Shown: positions 35,273-48,041 of the stretch, one piece after another
Layout of the letters: each line of letters starts with the position of its first letter
Position numbering within the stretch: the stretch's first letter is position 1
Assembly: GCA_033065855.1 (NCBI GenBank)
Contig: JAVXUO010002328.1
Location: forward strand, 226,501 to 290,500
Source of the DNA: Escallonia rubra
Taxonomy: Eukaryota; Streptophyta; Magnoliopsida; Escalloniales; Escalloniaceae
Direction: 5' to 3'
DNA length: 64,000 nt
Made by a program: the position numbers and the translations under genes
Notes under the pieces: generated by a model
Databases searched by the model: none
Told to the model about the DNA's origin: nothing
The model's input: the letters and a program-made list of their open reading frames with translations, nothing else

Positions 35273-36346
35273 CTAGGATGTGCTGTTGATGTAAAAGTAC
35301 AAAGCAGCAAGTGCTGCAGCTCCAACCGCAATGGCAATAGGCAGCGCTTTCCTGTCAAAAGACCAGCGTATGAGGTCTCTCAAATAAAGCAGAGCATGAT
35401 GGAAAGAAATAGGAACATCTTTGAAGGGAGCTTACCCAAGTGATTCTTCTCTCTGGAGCTCTGCTTTCCTGGCTTTTCTAACATCTGCTGCATTAGCATT
35501 CTTGTTTACAGGAGGCTCATATGCCCTAAATCTTCTCTTGGGTGCCCCACAAACTGCAAGTAATATTTCATGGGACTCATCATGTACCTGATTAGCACAA
35601 TCCTATAACTTCTTTTTAAATTGGCCTACACATTGCTCTCAAACTTCAGAGCTAACCAAACCACAGTTGTAGCAACAACTGTGGACTAACCACAAGTGTT
35701 GAATCACCTCCACAAAGATCCCATGTCCGAATCAAGTCTACTTACGCCTAGCAGTACAATTGCTCTCTAATAACTTCAAAGATAAAACAAAGTGTCATAA
35801 GGGATATGAAGGACTGGTCATGCTGCTTCTAAGGGACATTGGAAAGAATGATGAAATGGGAACCATTTGACACATAGGAAGTGGAGAACCGGACCTTAAA
35901 TTTTGGTTATAAGCAAATATACATTGAGAGAAATACAAAAAAGATGTCATGCAGCATCGCATACCTGGACAGAAGTAATTATCAGGTAACTTCTCAAAGG
36001 GGGTTCTATCACTGTATATATACCTGATTATGACAGCAACCAAAAGAAGAAAAACGCCATTACAATCTAGCAAGGCTTGCTTTCAAGAAAAATAATTATT
36101 AGAGACCAGGATTCACCCGCAGTCGCGGCAAATATAGGACTGCTTGGAGGTCACACGCATGGAGAATTTTGGTGCAGCAGCAGGGATGGCCCCTCTGGGA
36201 AGAGGAAGCAAGATGTGGAGAGATGGGGAGAAAAATGAGGATTTCAGAGCAAAAACGTCGGCCGGTCCGCGTAACCCAACATTGCCTGATGGGGCTAACG
36301 AAGAAGCTAATGGAGGCCTAATGGGTGCCTGCAGCTGCAGGGCCAT
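35273..36346 (-). CDS. Rubredoxin-like protein, plastid-targeted with C-terminal membrane anchor, 161 aa
   Basis: Four exons on the minus strand join in frame: 36346-36117, 36023-35965, 35553-35436 and 35351-35273 (230, 59, 118, 79 nt). The first about 60 residues are rich in Ser, Ala and Pro and low in acids, as in a plastid transit peptide. The rubredoxin domain has two CXXC pairs, YICRDCGYIY (Cys73, Cys76) and NYFCPVCGAPKRRF (Cys95, Cys98), which would bind one iron. The C-terminus ends in a hydrophobic helix (LPIAIAVGAAALAALYFYI) anchoring it to a membrane. It resembles Arabidopsis At5g51010. Rubredoxin-type proteins act as electron carriers; the partner of this one is unknown. I chose the Met at 36346 because the upstream in-frame Mets would add an unrelated extension. 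Confidence 0.92.
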
Positions 36347-36618
36347 GGTGTTTCTGTGCGTGTTCTGTTTCTGTCTTTCTTCTTCTTTCTGTGGAGAGCT
36401 CTCTGGAAAGGGAAGAAAGAGAGTTGAGGAGATAAGAGAGAGTGGTAGATGGCATATGTAAAAATTGGGTGATGTGATTGGTTTGTATAGACAGTGTTTT
36501 GAAGCGTGGCTGTCATACTCCCCACACAAGCCCCCCTCTTGCATACTTCTTGCAACTTTTCTTATCTTTTGGTACGTGCCATCTTATGTGATTTCTCTCA
36601 TTCTTCCCTCTTCTCGAG

Positions 36619-36668
<50 letters not shown>

Positions 36669-37909
36669 AACACACCAAGATTTTACCAAAGGTCAAATTT
36701 ATTATGTAGAGGTGAGCACAGTTTAGTTTGGTTTGGAGGTCAAACTGTGAACCGAACCGTTACCTTTCGGTTTGAAAAATTTTAAACCAAATCAAACTAA
36801 ACACATTGTTTTGGAAGGTTCGGTTTGCTCAGTTTAAACGGTTCGATTTAGATTGATTTGCGCCCATTTGAAGACAACTTTCCTTTGCACATTACTTTTG
36901 GATCTATATATAAGAAAAATGGAGTTATATTTTCTTTAAATTATACATAATCTTGTTACATTCGATATATAAATGCTCGTGTCAATATAAGTTGTAAGTG
37001 TTCTTCCAGATATATGTTACAATAAAAAAACTCAACTATGCATTTGTCGTTGATGTATGAGAAAGAATGAGTAATTATAGAAAAGATATTGGTCACTAAT
37101 TTTTTGTGTTATAACTGCTCTCATTAGTTTATATTCTTTTAACTTTAAAGGTTTTGTTTTTTGGATTTGCTTAGCACCATGTATGTGAACTTTGTCGATG
37201 AATGGTATAAAAAAAAAATTAATATACCATAGGTCGGTTCAGTTCCGATTGAATCGGTTCATTTGATCGGTTTGAATGGTTTGGTGTTGTTCACGTCATT
37301 TTGGATTCAACTTTCGGTGTTACTTTTTTATATAAGAAAATTAATGCAATCTTCCATCACTTACCGGTGCCGAGGGATGTAGGGTATAATTCTCTAAGCC
37401 CATCTTGCCTGGCAATATATATAGGCTCCAAAAAAGGGGGGAAAAAATCATTTGAAACTCGCATATGCTTTTAGCGACAATTCAACGTAGCTGCTATGAT
37501 AAACTTGTCACGTTTTTTAAGCACAGACGGATTAGTTTTGCAGATCAAGAAGAGTAAGCAGGGTCAGTTTGCCATAAGATTTCACTCCCAGAAAGATAAT
37601 ATCTATCCTCCTCCTCCTTTTTCCTGGGGACGAGGGATGAAGTTACATTACTCAGTTCCAAAAGAGTAAAAAATAAGTGACACTTTCACAGTTTGTCCGA
37701 TGCTCCAAATCATTTGACAGTGGAATAAGCGTCACTGGCATTCAGAACAAGTTACAACTTGTGCAAAAGCAAAGCATAATAGCCTACAATCCTACAGGCT
37801 TCAGCTGCAAGCACTTCTACAAAAGTAGGAAAACGAAGTATGTGCCTTTCACAATGACAATCAGCACCTTCCTTCCATCATCAAGCCCAGAGACAACGCA
37901 CTATAGCTG
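36347..37909. other. Intergenic between the rubredoxin gene and IRX10L; GGTTCGGTTT-type repeat remnant
   Basis: A (CT)n(CA)n microsatellite lies at about 36623-36668. From about 36715 to 37320 the sequence has many GGTTCGGTTT or AACCGAACCG motifs in both orientations (for example CAAACTGTGAACCGAACCG and GGTTTGAATGGTTTGGTG), a pattern common in degenerate plant DNA elements. No gene is recognised. The 3' UTR of IRX10L occupies the right end. Confidence 0.5.
36623..36668. repeat. (CT)n(CA)n microsatellite
   Basis: About 14 CT units are followed directly by about 9 CA units. It lies about 280 bp upstream of the rubredoxin gene start codon. Confidence 0.95.
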
Positions 37910-40900
37910 TTACCAAGGTTTCAGGTCACCCACTGGGCCTCGAGTCCAGTTTAGGACCTTCTCACCGCGCTTCAAGTACACGCTCCTGTCATGAGGCAGC
38001 TTACGAGCAAGTCCGTTCAAGATCTGATGAAAAGCGTCCCCGGGTTGAGCGGGTTGTGGAAATAACATTGCCTGCTTCATTGAAGGGTTAGCAAGCAATC
38101 TCTGCTTTCTCAATATTACGTCTGGGTTAATTGATGTCAGGATGGTGTCCAAATTAGGAACATCCTTCTCCGCAACAAACACCCCAATGTCTTCCCATGG
38201 GATTGCATCAGCAAATGGCAAAACGATGTCGTCTGCTATGATAACTGGGATGCACCCAAATATCACCGCCTCAACCAATCTCGGACTCCACGGGGCCCAC
38301 CCAAGTGGGCACAAACAGAAGATAGCTCTTTGCATGTCTTCGTAGTAGGTTGTCGGGTGCTCTGTGGAGATGTCAAATAAAGGGTTGTCCTTAAAGTTCT
38401 CCCATACAGCTGCTCGTGCACCTCTGTAAGTTGGAAGAAAGATAAATTAAGCTACCATTGGCTTAAATGCACCTATGCATTAGATGTCTTGCATTGGAAG
38501 GTCATTAAACAGTTATTTTTCTCTCTTGCTGCATGGTCGGGTGACTAATGCTTAACCAAATGAGTTCAAAATTTTCACTACCTAAAAGGATGAAATTGTT
38601 CGTCATTTTCTAAGTGGAACATCATAGATGTGATTCAAGTCCTATACAAATACATCTAACATCGTGCTTGAATTAAGAATACCTGGCATAATAACCACCT
38701 TCTGGATCGTTCCCTACGTCATAAAATAAACCTCTGAAGTAAACAAAGATGGACCGAGGAGTGTTTGGAGGGATCAAGTGCGATTGCATCTTCTGGGGAG
38801 GAGCGTATGGAGGCACCGTGATGGAGCCGTCCTTTAAGCAAACGTGGTTGCGTTGCCCAAATGTTTGAACTAAGGTTGCACGCTGAAGCAAATGCAGAAT
38901 CCCCCTTTCAATAGCTTTTTCTTCCTGCAATAACAGAATAAGTTGGGTAAACAACAAATGAGTTGAGTGGGGAAGATATTCACAAATCTATTCATACACC
39001 ACTACGAATGCATAATAAGATAGTTTCTGACCCCACAATGAAAAAGCTTATAGAAATGTCGTTAAGGGTATTTATGTAGATTTAAGTACGGAAAAGAAAA
39101 GAGGAGAATCAACTTCTTACTAAATAATGGAAGCATGCCCCAAAGTCATGCGGCACTATGAAGAAGTGATCAGCCCCCTCCGTCCTATTCCAGTAAGGCC
39201 AATTAGAAGAAATAAGCTGTATTGCACTTCTCATCATCCGGGGTGATTTGAAGGGTAGAGGTAGACCATTTGGTGTTAGGTCACAAGTGGTATATACAGG
39301 GGTGTAGAACCAGTCGGCTTCCTCAGGATTGAGAGTTCTAACCGGGCTAGATAAGAGGAACCGATGCATGTAGATCTCGGCAGCGAACATGTGGGTGAGG
39401 CATCGAGGGTCTTTCTGCAATATCTTCTTATTGTATTTGCTTGGAAGCTCGTATACAAATACTTTTAACCTTCCCACAGGATCATCTTCCAGTACATCAC
39501 CAGCACTACCTGAATTTAAATACTAATTCACAGTCAAACGACCTTGTACTAATTTTCCACTTGAATATTTGACATTGGCGAAGCATAGAATGGTTTCATG
39601 AAAAAAAATCGTAACAGTACAATATGGACAAGCAAAATTAATAAATTAACCAAGCATCAAGCAAAAAATTCTTCTTTCAGGCACGATTAAACTTGGGGAC
39701 CATATCTTGATCGTTCAGCTCATAAAAGTCAATGAAGAGTTGACTGGGTGCATACCAACCTACGGCATATTGCTGCAGTAAGAGGCTGCACTAGAACTTA
39801 AAATCTCATGGAGGACAACTCGCAAACAAGCCTGTAGGTAAGAGATGATTGTAAATGGAATATAAGACGAGAAGAAAGTTCAATAGCAGATAAACCCTGT
39901 GGAAGCTCTGAAAGTTTGTATATCGCGATAACACTCTTCCTCACATGCGAGCCTTCCTCCCCAAACTGGAGGAACAAATCAAGGTGCAGCGGGTGCTGAA
40001 CGAACTAACTCAAACGGGACCCAATGAGGGAAGACATGTAAAGAATTGCTTACATCATAAAACTCAATCAAATAGTTAAAATAAGCAAGGCATCATGCAT
40101 AGGAGTAAAACACAGCAAACTCTGAGCCGAAGCAACCTGAGATTTTTAGCTGCCCAACTCTTAGTTGCACAAAGCGGGGGCGGAAGCGGGGGTGGAAGCG
40201 GGGGCGGGGGGGGGGGCAGGGGCAGGGGCAGGGGCGAGGGAGCGTAAGCACCAAGAAGAATTTGAGGTTGGGAGCGGCTTGAATAAATAAATGCGTAAAG
40301 AGTATTATCATTTGTTTAGTATAGTTTACATAGCCAGCAACAACAGACAAGGAGGCTTTAAGGACTTGAAGGAAGAGAGAAACAAGGAATTGAGTTGAAA
40401 ATGGCTTGATTTTCAGGTACTCTCTCACTTGTTCCATGCATCTCTATCCAGCTAATGGGATCGAGTTCCCATATTAGCTTGGGACGAGATCCCGTGGAGC
40501 TCCTAACTTGGGATCGCAAAAGCGAGTTTCCGAGATAGAAACGCCACCATATTAGGAGTTTCCTGCAACTAAGGCCCAACTATTGAAAGCAACATTTGAG
40601 GGGGGAATAGGAACCTAGGCCTGAAAGAGAGAAGATAAAAGTCTACTTGAATTCAATCTCTCTCATGGTATTCTGCATATTGGTCATAATAGCACCTTCC
40701 AATATCTCTCATGATATTCTGCATACCGATCATAATAGCACCTTCCAATCGCAAAAAAATCAAATATTGGAATAGATCTTATGCGGTAGGGTACAGCTCA
40801 ATATTTGGGCTATTAATCCTGACCAAGGATTTTAACTTGGCTAGTTAAAAAGAGTAACAACATGCCACAAAGACTGGTCACAATGCAATGCTCCACACTA

Positions 40901-43188
40901 TGTTCAGCTAATCTTAAGATAGAAATAATGGGTACTCTAAACTCTCTGTTATCAAGTAAACATGCAGAACCCATATTGTAGAATCCACTGCTCATTCGCG
41001 CAATTATTCTAGTAGAAGCTGTTCAAATGATGGTCCTTGAGCGTAATTAGCATACCTTCAACTTAGACAGGTCTTTGAACACCAAAGCTAAGGTTATGTG
41101 TACAACCTCAGCTAACTTTTGTATGAACCCCAAAACTTCCATCTTTTTTTCGAAAAAAGCAATTAGGCTGAAGTCATAGGCTCGCATGCTCAGTAGAAAA
41201 TTGAGGTAGGTAAGAATACTTTTCAAAGCACAGGCTAAATGATACTTATAACAGCCCACGCGAGTGATTACCACCCAGAAGCTAACTACCAAAGAAAGGG
41301 GTAACTAGGGGGGAGAAAGAGAAAGGAAAAAGAGGTTGGGGGTGGCACATAGATCAACTTTATGCATGAATTAGCATTGTCTTAGCCACAATATCAAAAG
41401 GATCAAAATCTTTTAGCAGGAACCAGCACGGGGGTGGGTGGGGGGGGGGGGGGGGGGGGGGGGGAGAGAGAGACTTTAGCTACTGAAGAGAGCACATGTC
41501 CAAGCTAGGTATACGTGTACATTAGAAATATAAGGGAAGAATCTTGCTTATTATCTACAAATGACGCTTCCATACCTTGCTTCTAACTTCTCACATATGG
41601 AGATGCAACTACCCACTAAATGGAAATCCGGTGAATGTTCTTAATTTACAGACTGATGCTACCAAGGCAGGCTCATATTCCGGCTAAAATATAAAGTCTA
41701 AGAACTAATTGTTCAGCAAACTTGAGGTGTCAGGAGAGGCAATTTTTGTTTCTCTCACAATTACTACCTAAAGTTCAATTTCATATCCTGAATCTTCAAC
41801 ACAACTCATAACTACAAACTAACATATGAGCCAACCACCCAACATAGAACTCCACTAAGCCTCATTTAAGGATATAAAAGCATCTGTCTTCCTCCACAAA
41901 ACTCGATACTTCTAGATTAAACAAACTTATGGCATAGTACAAAACTTTGAATCTGCCATACTGCCTTCACTTTTACTGCCTTTCCATTTTTGTGCCATAC
42001 CTTAAAGTCAGCTGTGTTGCTTAGCAGGCATTGGATTTTGCATGAAAGCAAATGTGGTCACCTAAATGAACTCATCGACAACAAATCATACGAGCATAAG
42101 ACTGAAGCTGAAATGACCGACTACAAGAAGAACCAACTTTGAACTCCGGAGAAGAAGCTCAGGCTTGGTAGCTCCTCATACTACTCAATACAATTCAAAG
42201 ATGCTAATCCAGTGCAACGGTTACCAGCCAAACAGGTCGCAAATAGTCAAGATAACCAACTTTTGTAGTATATACTTGTCAACACCTTCATTGCACCAAT
42301 GTGCCAATGAAATTGTAAAAATAGTACATCGAGCATCAGCGGAAAGAACTTTTGCTCCTTGTGGAGCTTATAGCCAAGAGCTAGGCAGATAATCAAGCAC
42401 GCAACGTGCAGCAGGTATTGGAAATGGAAATATCCTCCAAGAATCAAACTCTTGCAAGAACCTCATGACCTAAAGTCAGTAACTTGTTACTGTCCGTTTA
42501 GAATAATATAAATAAGGACTATCATACTCGATTACTGGTTTTACGGCTTTCAAATACAAAGAAGCAGAAAAAGATCGGCCTACATATGATTATCTTGCTC
42601 TCTCTGGCCATGCCTCCCAACAACGACTACTGAGTAGTGTGTTTCAAATACTTGTCATATGATTTGTTCATACCTTTGAGCCTTCGAGATTATGGTCAAA
42701 ATACATACATAGCCAACAGGTTAAAGCCTATGGACCCAAAAAGGCCCCAATTTAGGATACAAGAATGCTGACCACATCCAAGGCAGGCTCATTGGAATAC
42801 AATTGTCCAAGACAACTTCCATCTCCACAACAGTATCTAACCCTCAATTAAATGCAGAACTGAAAGGGGTGCCAACATGGAAGTAAAACCCTAACTTGCA
42901 CACGCATCACAGCCTCAGTGATCAAAGTAAAAATGTAGCTCCTGAATCTATATCCCAATCAAAGGCACAAATGCCAAATCCCCAGTCATAAATATGATTC
43001 TCAAAACAAAATTTAGTAGCAATTAACCAAAATCAAGCGTATAAAAATAATGATCCACTGATTTGCATAAAGATCACTATACCTGAAATCCGCTCAGTTT
43101 GTTGAGCCCGGCCCAGCTCCAAAGCACCAATTTTCAACACAACACCAACATAAAGAAGCATAGTGAAAACCCACCTCCAATTCCTCAT
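37910..43188 (-). CDS. IRX10L: IRX10-like beta-1,4-xylosyltransferase (GT47, exostosin family), 416 aa
   Basis: Four exons on the minus strand join in frame: 43188-43083, 39509-39121, 38924-38683 and 38423-37910 (106, 389, 242, 514 nt). Exon 1 encodes a signal-anchor (WVFTMLLYVGVVLKIGALEL), as in a Golgi type II protein, then RAQQTERISGSAGDVLEDDP. The exostosin domain follows: LKVFVYELPSKYNKKILQKD, NPEEADWFYTPVYTTCDLTP, EGADHFFIVPHDFGACFHY, RGLFYDVGNDPEGGYYARGA, FCLCPLGWAPWSPRLVEAVI and FGCIPVIIADDIVLPF. IRX10/IRX10L extends the xylan backbone from UDP-xylose during wall synthesis. Length agrees with the family (about 415 aa). An in-frame Met at 43257 would add 23 residues; I prefer 43188 because family members start just before the hydrophobic segment. 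Intron 1 is 3.57 kb. Confidence 0.95.
40171..40244 (+). repeat. G-rich minisatellite in IRX10L intron 1
   Basis: Repeats of GCGGGGGYGGAA followed by a G-run and several GGGGCA units. The plus strand is G-rich, so the IRX10L transcript carries the C-rich strand. Confidence 0.9.
41429..41470 (+). repeat. Poly-G run with (GA)n tail in IRX10L intron 1
   Basis: Over 30 nearly uninterrupted G, beginning CGGGGGTGGGTGGGG and ending in GAGAGAGAGA. Run length may be unreliable. Confidence 0.9.
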
Positions 43189-44473
43189 CTTTTTGCTGTT
43201 TCTTTCTCTATTCAACTTAACTTGTGGAAATGTATCGGACGGTAACTCCAAAGACAAAAATAGAAAGAGGGGTTCACTTATTATTGGGTGGTAGGACGGA
43301 GGAAAATAGTTGGGAGATCAACAGAGGAAGTAGTTGTCGTGAAGACTTCTCTTAGAAATTGGGGTTTTGAGTCACAACATGAGGAAATCTGGTGTGGGAG
43401 AGAGACGAGTAGTGTGTGAATTTGCTTCAAGATACAGGGAGGAGAAGAAGGAAAGAGGAGGTTTGGTTTGGTTTGGTAAGCTGTAAGTAGAATACTTTAA
43501 AGAGATTTCAGGTATAAACTATAAATACAAATCATATAAATGCTTGTGTTTGTTGCTTGAAAAGTGATGTTTTATGGGAAGCTGATGGGAGATGGGAGCT
43601 TTTCTGGGTCGATGACAAGTCCATCTCAACAAGGACCGAGTTGGCTCAAGCTCATAGTCAAGTCTGCTATGCTGTTAACCCCTTCGCAACCCCCTGTCTG
43701 ACTGTCTCTCTCCTTCCGGAAAGTCTGGCTCCATCGGCATTGTAAAAAGTAACTACAAACCTCGCAAATCCATAATTAGTGATTCTTAAAATATTTTTAA
43801 TAAAAATATTGTTTAATTATTTTTAACAATTATTAATTATCATTATATTAAGAGTTATAGTTATCTTTTTATAATTTAAATATTAACAAAAATTTATTCA
43901 TTTTCTATTGCATTTTTCGAACATTTCTACTATGTTACTCGAAGCTTTGTATCATGAGAAAACTTTGGTCTTGACGAGTGTTGTTAGTACGAGGCTACAA
44001 TTAGGGCCATTAAGTCAACCGAGTTGCTCAAGCTTGGCTTATTTCACTTAGCTGTCCGCTACATAATGTAGCGGACGAACTTTATGTCCACTGCATTATG
44101 TAACGGACGGTCCGCTGTAAAAAATAGTCCGCTACACAGTGTAACAGATGACTTTTTGCCTGACAATTGTCACATCATGTCCACATGTCACATCAGTTCT
44201 GTCCCCCCACGACTCTTACGACTGTTACTTTGTTCTTATCCACACTGTCTGCTACATAATGTAGCGGACAAACTTTATGTCCGCTGCATTATGTAGCGGA
44301 AGGTCCATATATATACACAAAAATCTAACTTCGAAACTCTTCTCTATTCTTTCTTCTCACAAATTTTTCCAGCGGCGTTGGCAAGCAGATCTGCGCAATT
44401 TCTTCCCAAAAATCATTTAATCGTCTAATTGATCACGTAAATTCACAAATCAATCATTTAATTGTTCATAATC
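43189..44473. other. IRX10L 5' flank and left flank of the tandem duplication
   Basis: The first few hundred bp are the IRX10L 5' UTR and promoter. No gene is recognised. The right part contains the palindromic CCGCTACATAATGTAGCGG cluster listed separately and abuts the duplication breakpoint at 44474. Confidence 0.55.
44050..44305. repeat. Cluster of GTCCGCTACATAATGTAGCGG palindromes
   Basis: Palindromic or near-palindromic units occur at about 44054, 44088, 44120 (degenerate), 44246 and 44278, for example CCGCTACATAATGTAGCGG. The whole 44050-44305 block is roughly arranged as two halves separated by GC-neutral sequence. The same kind of palindrome, with TATA instead of ACAT in the centre, forms the core of the MITE in copy B, so this is probably an older relative. 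Confidence 0.75.
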
Positions 44474-44541
44474 TAGAGTTTTGATGAGTATTACGTTTTA
44501 TGCATGATTTTGATTATGTATTGAGTATGTGCTAGCGTTGG

Positions 44542-44542
<1 letters not shown>

Positions 44543-44599
<57 letters not shown>
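44543..44599. repeat. (TA)n microsatellite, copy A
   Basis: About 28 uninterrupted TA units just upstream of the PMD pseudogene. In copy B the matching tract is split by a MITE. Confidence 0.95.
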
Positions 44600-44604
<5 letters not shown>

Positions 44605-44694
44605 CATGTGAACTTATGTGAGCATGTGCTAGCGTTGGTAATTTGCAAACGTTTGATAAAAGCTTCCAAACTTGACGTTTTTTCATAATTTCAG

Positions 44695-45877
44695 TTGCAA
44701 AAAATAGACTTTAACCCTGGACCAGAAGATCCCTCCGTATTATACGACCAAACAAACCATATCAGTACGTTCATATGTGATGGTGGAATAAGATACTTAT
44801 TTTATCAACTTTCTTATTCTCACGAACATTGTATACCGTTTGTTTTACTTAAATTGTATTTATTAATTCATAGGAAAGAGCATTACTCAACACAATAGAA
44901 GTATCCGATAATTTCGGAGTCTGGAAATTGAACAAATACTAGAAAAAATTGCCGCTTGGAATTGGGTTTGGGATTTTCACGCATGGGCAGATCTTTCAAC
45001 AACTTGACCAGAACTTAATAAGTGCTCTTGTTGAAAGGTGGAGAAGTGAAACGAATAGGTTTCACTTCCCTCATGGAGAGATGACAGTTACCCTAGAAGA
45101 TGTAAGGTTCATCTTAGGGTTACCGGTGACAGGGAGGCCGGTAATTACTCCTCCGTCGGAAGCATCGAATAAGAGAGCCGCTAGGGACTTCTTTAGACAG
45201 ATACCTGAAGATCAATTTAGCACTTGTGGGATAAAGTTGAAGTGATTACTAGATACCTACAGGGTTCTACCGGAAAACTACACGGATGAGATGCTTGTGC
45301 TGTACACACAGGCTTTCCTCTTGTGGGTGATGGGGGCAATTCTATTCTCAACAACGTCGAAGAATACGGTCAGCGTCAAATATTTACCGTTGTTGGGTAA
45401 CCTGTAAGAGGTTGGGGAGTATCCCTGGGGTGCAACAACTCTTGCGTACATGTACCGAGCATTGCACAAGGCAACGATGCCTGACTCCAAAGCTTTATGT
45501 GCATGTCTCTCGTTGTTGCATGTATATCATATAAATCTTGATTACGTTATCGATATTTTTTTATTAGTCGGTGGACAATAAATTTTGACGATACTATATA
45601 TAATTTGTCTTTGTTCTCAGGTGTGGTCTTATGAACACATTGCTACCGGCACACCCAACCGTAGGGAGGAAAGTGATGATGTGTGGCCTCGGTTGTGCGC
45701 TTGGGAGTACGGCCGGAGGCTGAGTCACTACCCGCGGAGAGATGATCCCCATCACAACATTACCCTCTATTGGGGGGAGTTCGACTCACTAATTCGTTCA
45801 AGATCAAGTCATGAGAAAAATGAATCAAGCTTCAAATGCATGTGGAATCATGATAACCTATTGAGCTCGCCCGAATA
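44695..45877 (+). pseudogene. Plant mobile domain (PMD/MAIN-like) pseudogene, copy A
   Basis: Recognisable PMD pieces: FNPGPEDPSVLYDQTNHIST (44700-44770), ERALLNTIEV (44876-44905), ALVERWRSETNRFHFPHGE with LEDVRFILGLPVTGRPV (about 45018-45150), LLDTYRVLP, YMYRALHKATM, and after an intron (donor at about 45519, acceptor ending 45621) VWSYEHIATGTPNRREESDD. PMD proteins (MAIN, MAIL, PP7-long fusions) share a domain found in many plant transposons. In-frame stops occur at 45243-45245 (TGA where the family has Trp) and 45405-45407 (TAA where it has Glu). Both are shared with copy B. Copy A alone also has a TAG at 44940-44942. The 3' half of the domain is missing. It is therefore a dead gene or a transposon relic. 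Confidence 0.85.
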
Positions 45878-48041
45878 AGCAAAAAATTATCATAAAGCTG
45901 GTTAGAGATCATATCATATACGTAGCAGAGATGAACAAGCCAAGTCTTAGCAAAATTTAAAGCTTAATAAGTTGAATGAACAAGCTTGGGCAACCTTAAG
46001 CTTGAAGTAGTTCATATACAAATACAACCCCACACAACCCTCCCTCACCTCACCCCTTGTGTAGCGACAATTGGTGATCCTAAGCACGACTAGTGTTAAT
46101 ATTTTAGTGAAGCTAAAATTGTGCTACTAAAATTTGTTACTGAAGTCGTATGTGAGGATGTCACCTACATTAGTTAGCGACGTTGCTTATTGCTTCGAGG
46201 GTTGCATCCTTCATGCTACAACCCTTAGTGCAGCACAAATTTATCGTCTCCTCATGCGTGATTGTAGATACACACAACTTTTATCTCATTGTTACAATAT
46301 ATATGCTTCCCGAAGCCCATTGGGTGTAGATCCCCAAAGCCCAGGCCCATTAAGGGCTGATGTGGATGGATGGTTTTAACATAAAGTTGTAGCCCACCAG
46401 TAAAAAGGCTTTTTTCAGATATAGGTTTGGTTGACCCATGAAATTGACGAAGAATTTGAAATTACCCTGTATTCCGAAACTTCTTCATACTTGAAATTTC
46501 TTCGTCTCAAAATCTTTAAATTTAAAGGTAGTGCTATTTGAATAAGTTGTTATGGTTCGAGTACTCCAACTTGCGTTTTCAATATGTTCGGTTATAAATC
46601 ATTTATTGCCAAATCGATATTTTTTTTTGAACAATAAGAGATATTATCATCCCAATTTTAGCGTCAACTGAATCCCCCATATTTGCCTGGTACATTTTGA
46701 AAAATATTCTCTCTATACTTTAAACCTAAAAAGTCAAAGAAGAGAGCAACCAATTTTGACGAGCCGAAGCCTATTCTAGTTCTACGAACCTTCTTTCATG
46801 ATAGAGTTGCTTTTGTAGTTTTATTTTGCGATCGAGTAGGTGTTCAAGGGTTTCAAAGAACAAGCAAACCCTTAGGGAGTTAGGGTTACTAGTAAATCAA
46901 TATCAATAGGGTGTGCGGGGTAGGTTTACGCAATGAAAAAGTAAGTGGTACAAGAACAGGCTTAATTCTAAGTGTTGACCAAACGAAATTGGTTTGAGGC
47001 AGCATTAAGCCCGAAAGGAAAAAAAGAATTAACAATACTTTTAGAGCTCATTATCTATCTTATAAGGAGTTATAAATGCACTCCATATTTCCGCACTTAC
47101 ACTCGCGATAAAAGGAAAATATAATTTTCTTACACTCTTGAGATAAAAGGAAAATACGATAGTATCATCGGTTTTAAAAGCACAATTAAATATACAAAGA
47201 GTTGCACTTGCGATCGAAGGGCATCAGTAAAACTTTCTTTTTACGGTGGAGTAAGCGTAAAAAAAAATAGAGTGTAAATATCATCTTCGGACGGGAAATA
47301 AATCTCATTAAGACTGTAGTAATGCCTTTTGTGAAGACTAGATACCAACTTCTTTAGGCCTCCACGTAGTTTAGGATATGGTTGTGCCTTCTTTAATTTG
47401 TGGTATGACTTGCTTGCTTGGGTCAATTGTATGTTGCCTTCGAAAGAGGAAATATGTGAGAATTAATATCTGAACCTTTTACTCCTTGAGTTCCGTTTTG
47501 TCACTAAATATCTCTTAAATGTTGCAATATAAAGATTTTTAGTAAGATTTATGGATCTCAAATATCACTTCTTTAAGTTTAACTAACATCACTTTTAGTC
47601 GTTATACAGTATTTTGTCACCAAAAATATCTTTTAGTAACACTTTCAACATTTTAGTGATGAAAGTAAAGTATCACGATCCAAAATTGAAGCGCAATTAT
47701 CGATTGCCAAACAAAAATTAGATGAAGGTCACACAAGGGTCCACTGTCCACATAAACTGTTGCCAGCCCAGTCGCTTCAGCAATAACTTGCTGAGGGTGA
47801 AGTAGTCGAACCAAAAAAAAAAAGGGTGAAGTAGTTGAACCTCCTACCGAAAATCTGGCTACATCTCGATTATATTTAAGATCTCTTCCTTTAGATCAGC
47901 ATCACTCCATGTGTGGGAATTCTTTATATGGTCATCCTCCATCTGTCAGCTTAATTAGCTTCACTCATTTATTACCACAAGGTCTACTTGTAGGCCTGAG
48001 TTCCAACCTTCCAAGCTTGGGGGGGCACAAGACATACACCA
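45878..48041. other. Non-coding interval between PMD pseudogene A and CRAL-TRIO gene A
   Basis: AT-rich sequence with no recognised gene. Phrases such as TTAGTGAAGCTAAAATTGTG and TTTTAGTGATGAAAGTAAAG near both ends suggest old repeat debris. The last 170 bp contain a TATA-like TTATATTTAAG (about 47870) and the CRAL-TRIO 5' UTR. Confidence 0.45.

Noticed and set aside
43033..43257. Upstream Met at 43257 as the IRX10L start
   Set aside because: It would put 23 polar residues before the signal anchor, which family members lack; the Met at 43188 directly precedes the hydrophobic segment.
46134..46379. 81-codon plus-strand open frame
   Set aside because: Interrupted in copy B by substitutions and indels, no recognisable family, and located in repeat-like non-coding sequence.
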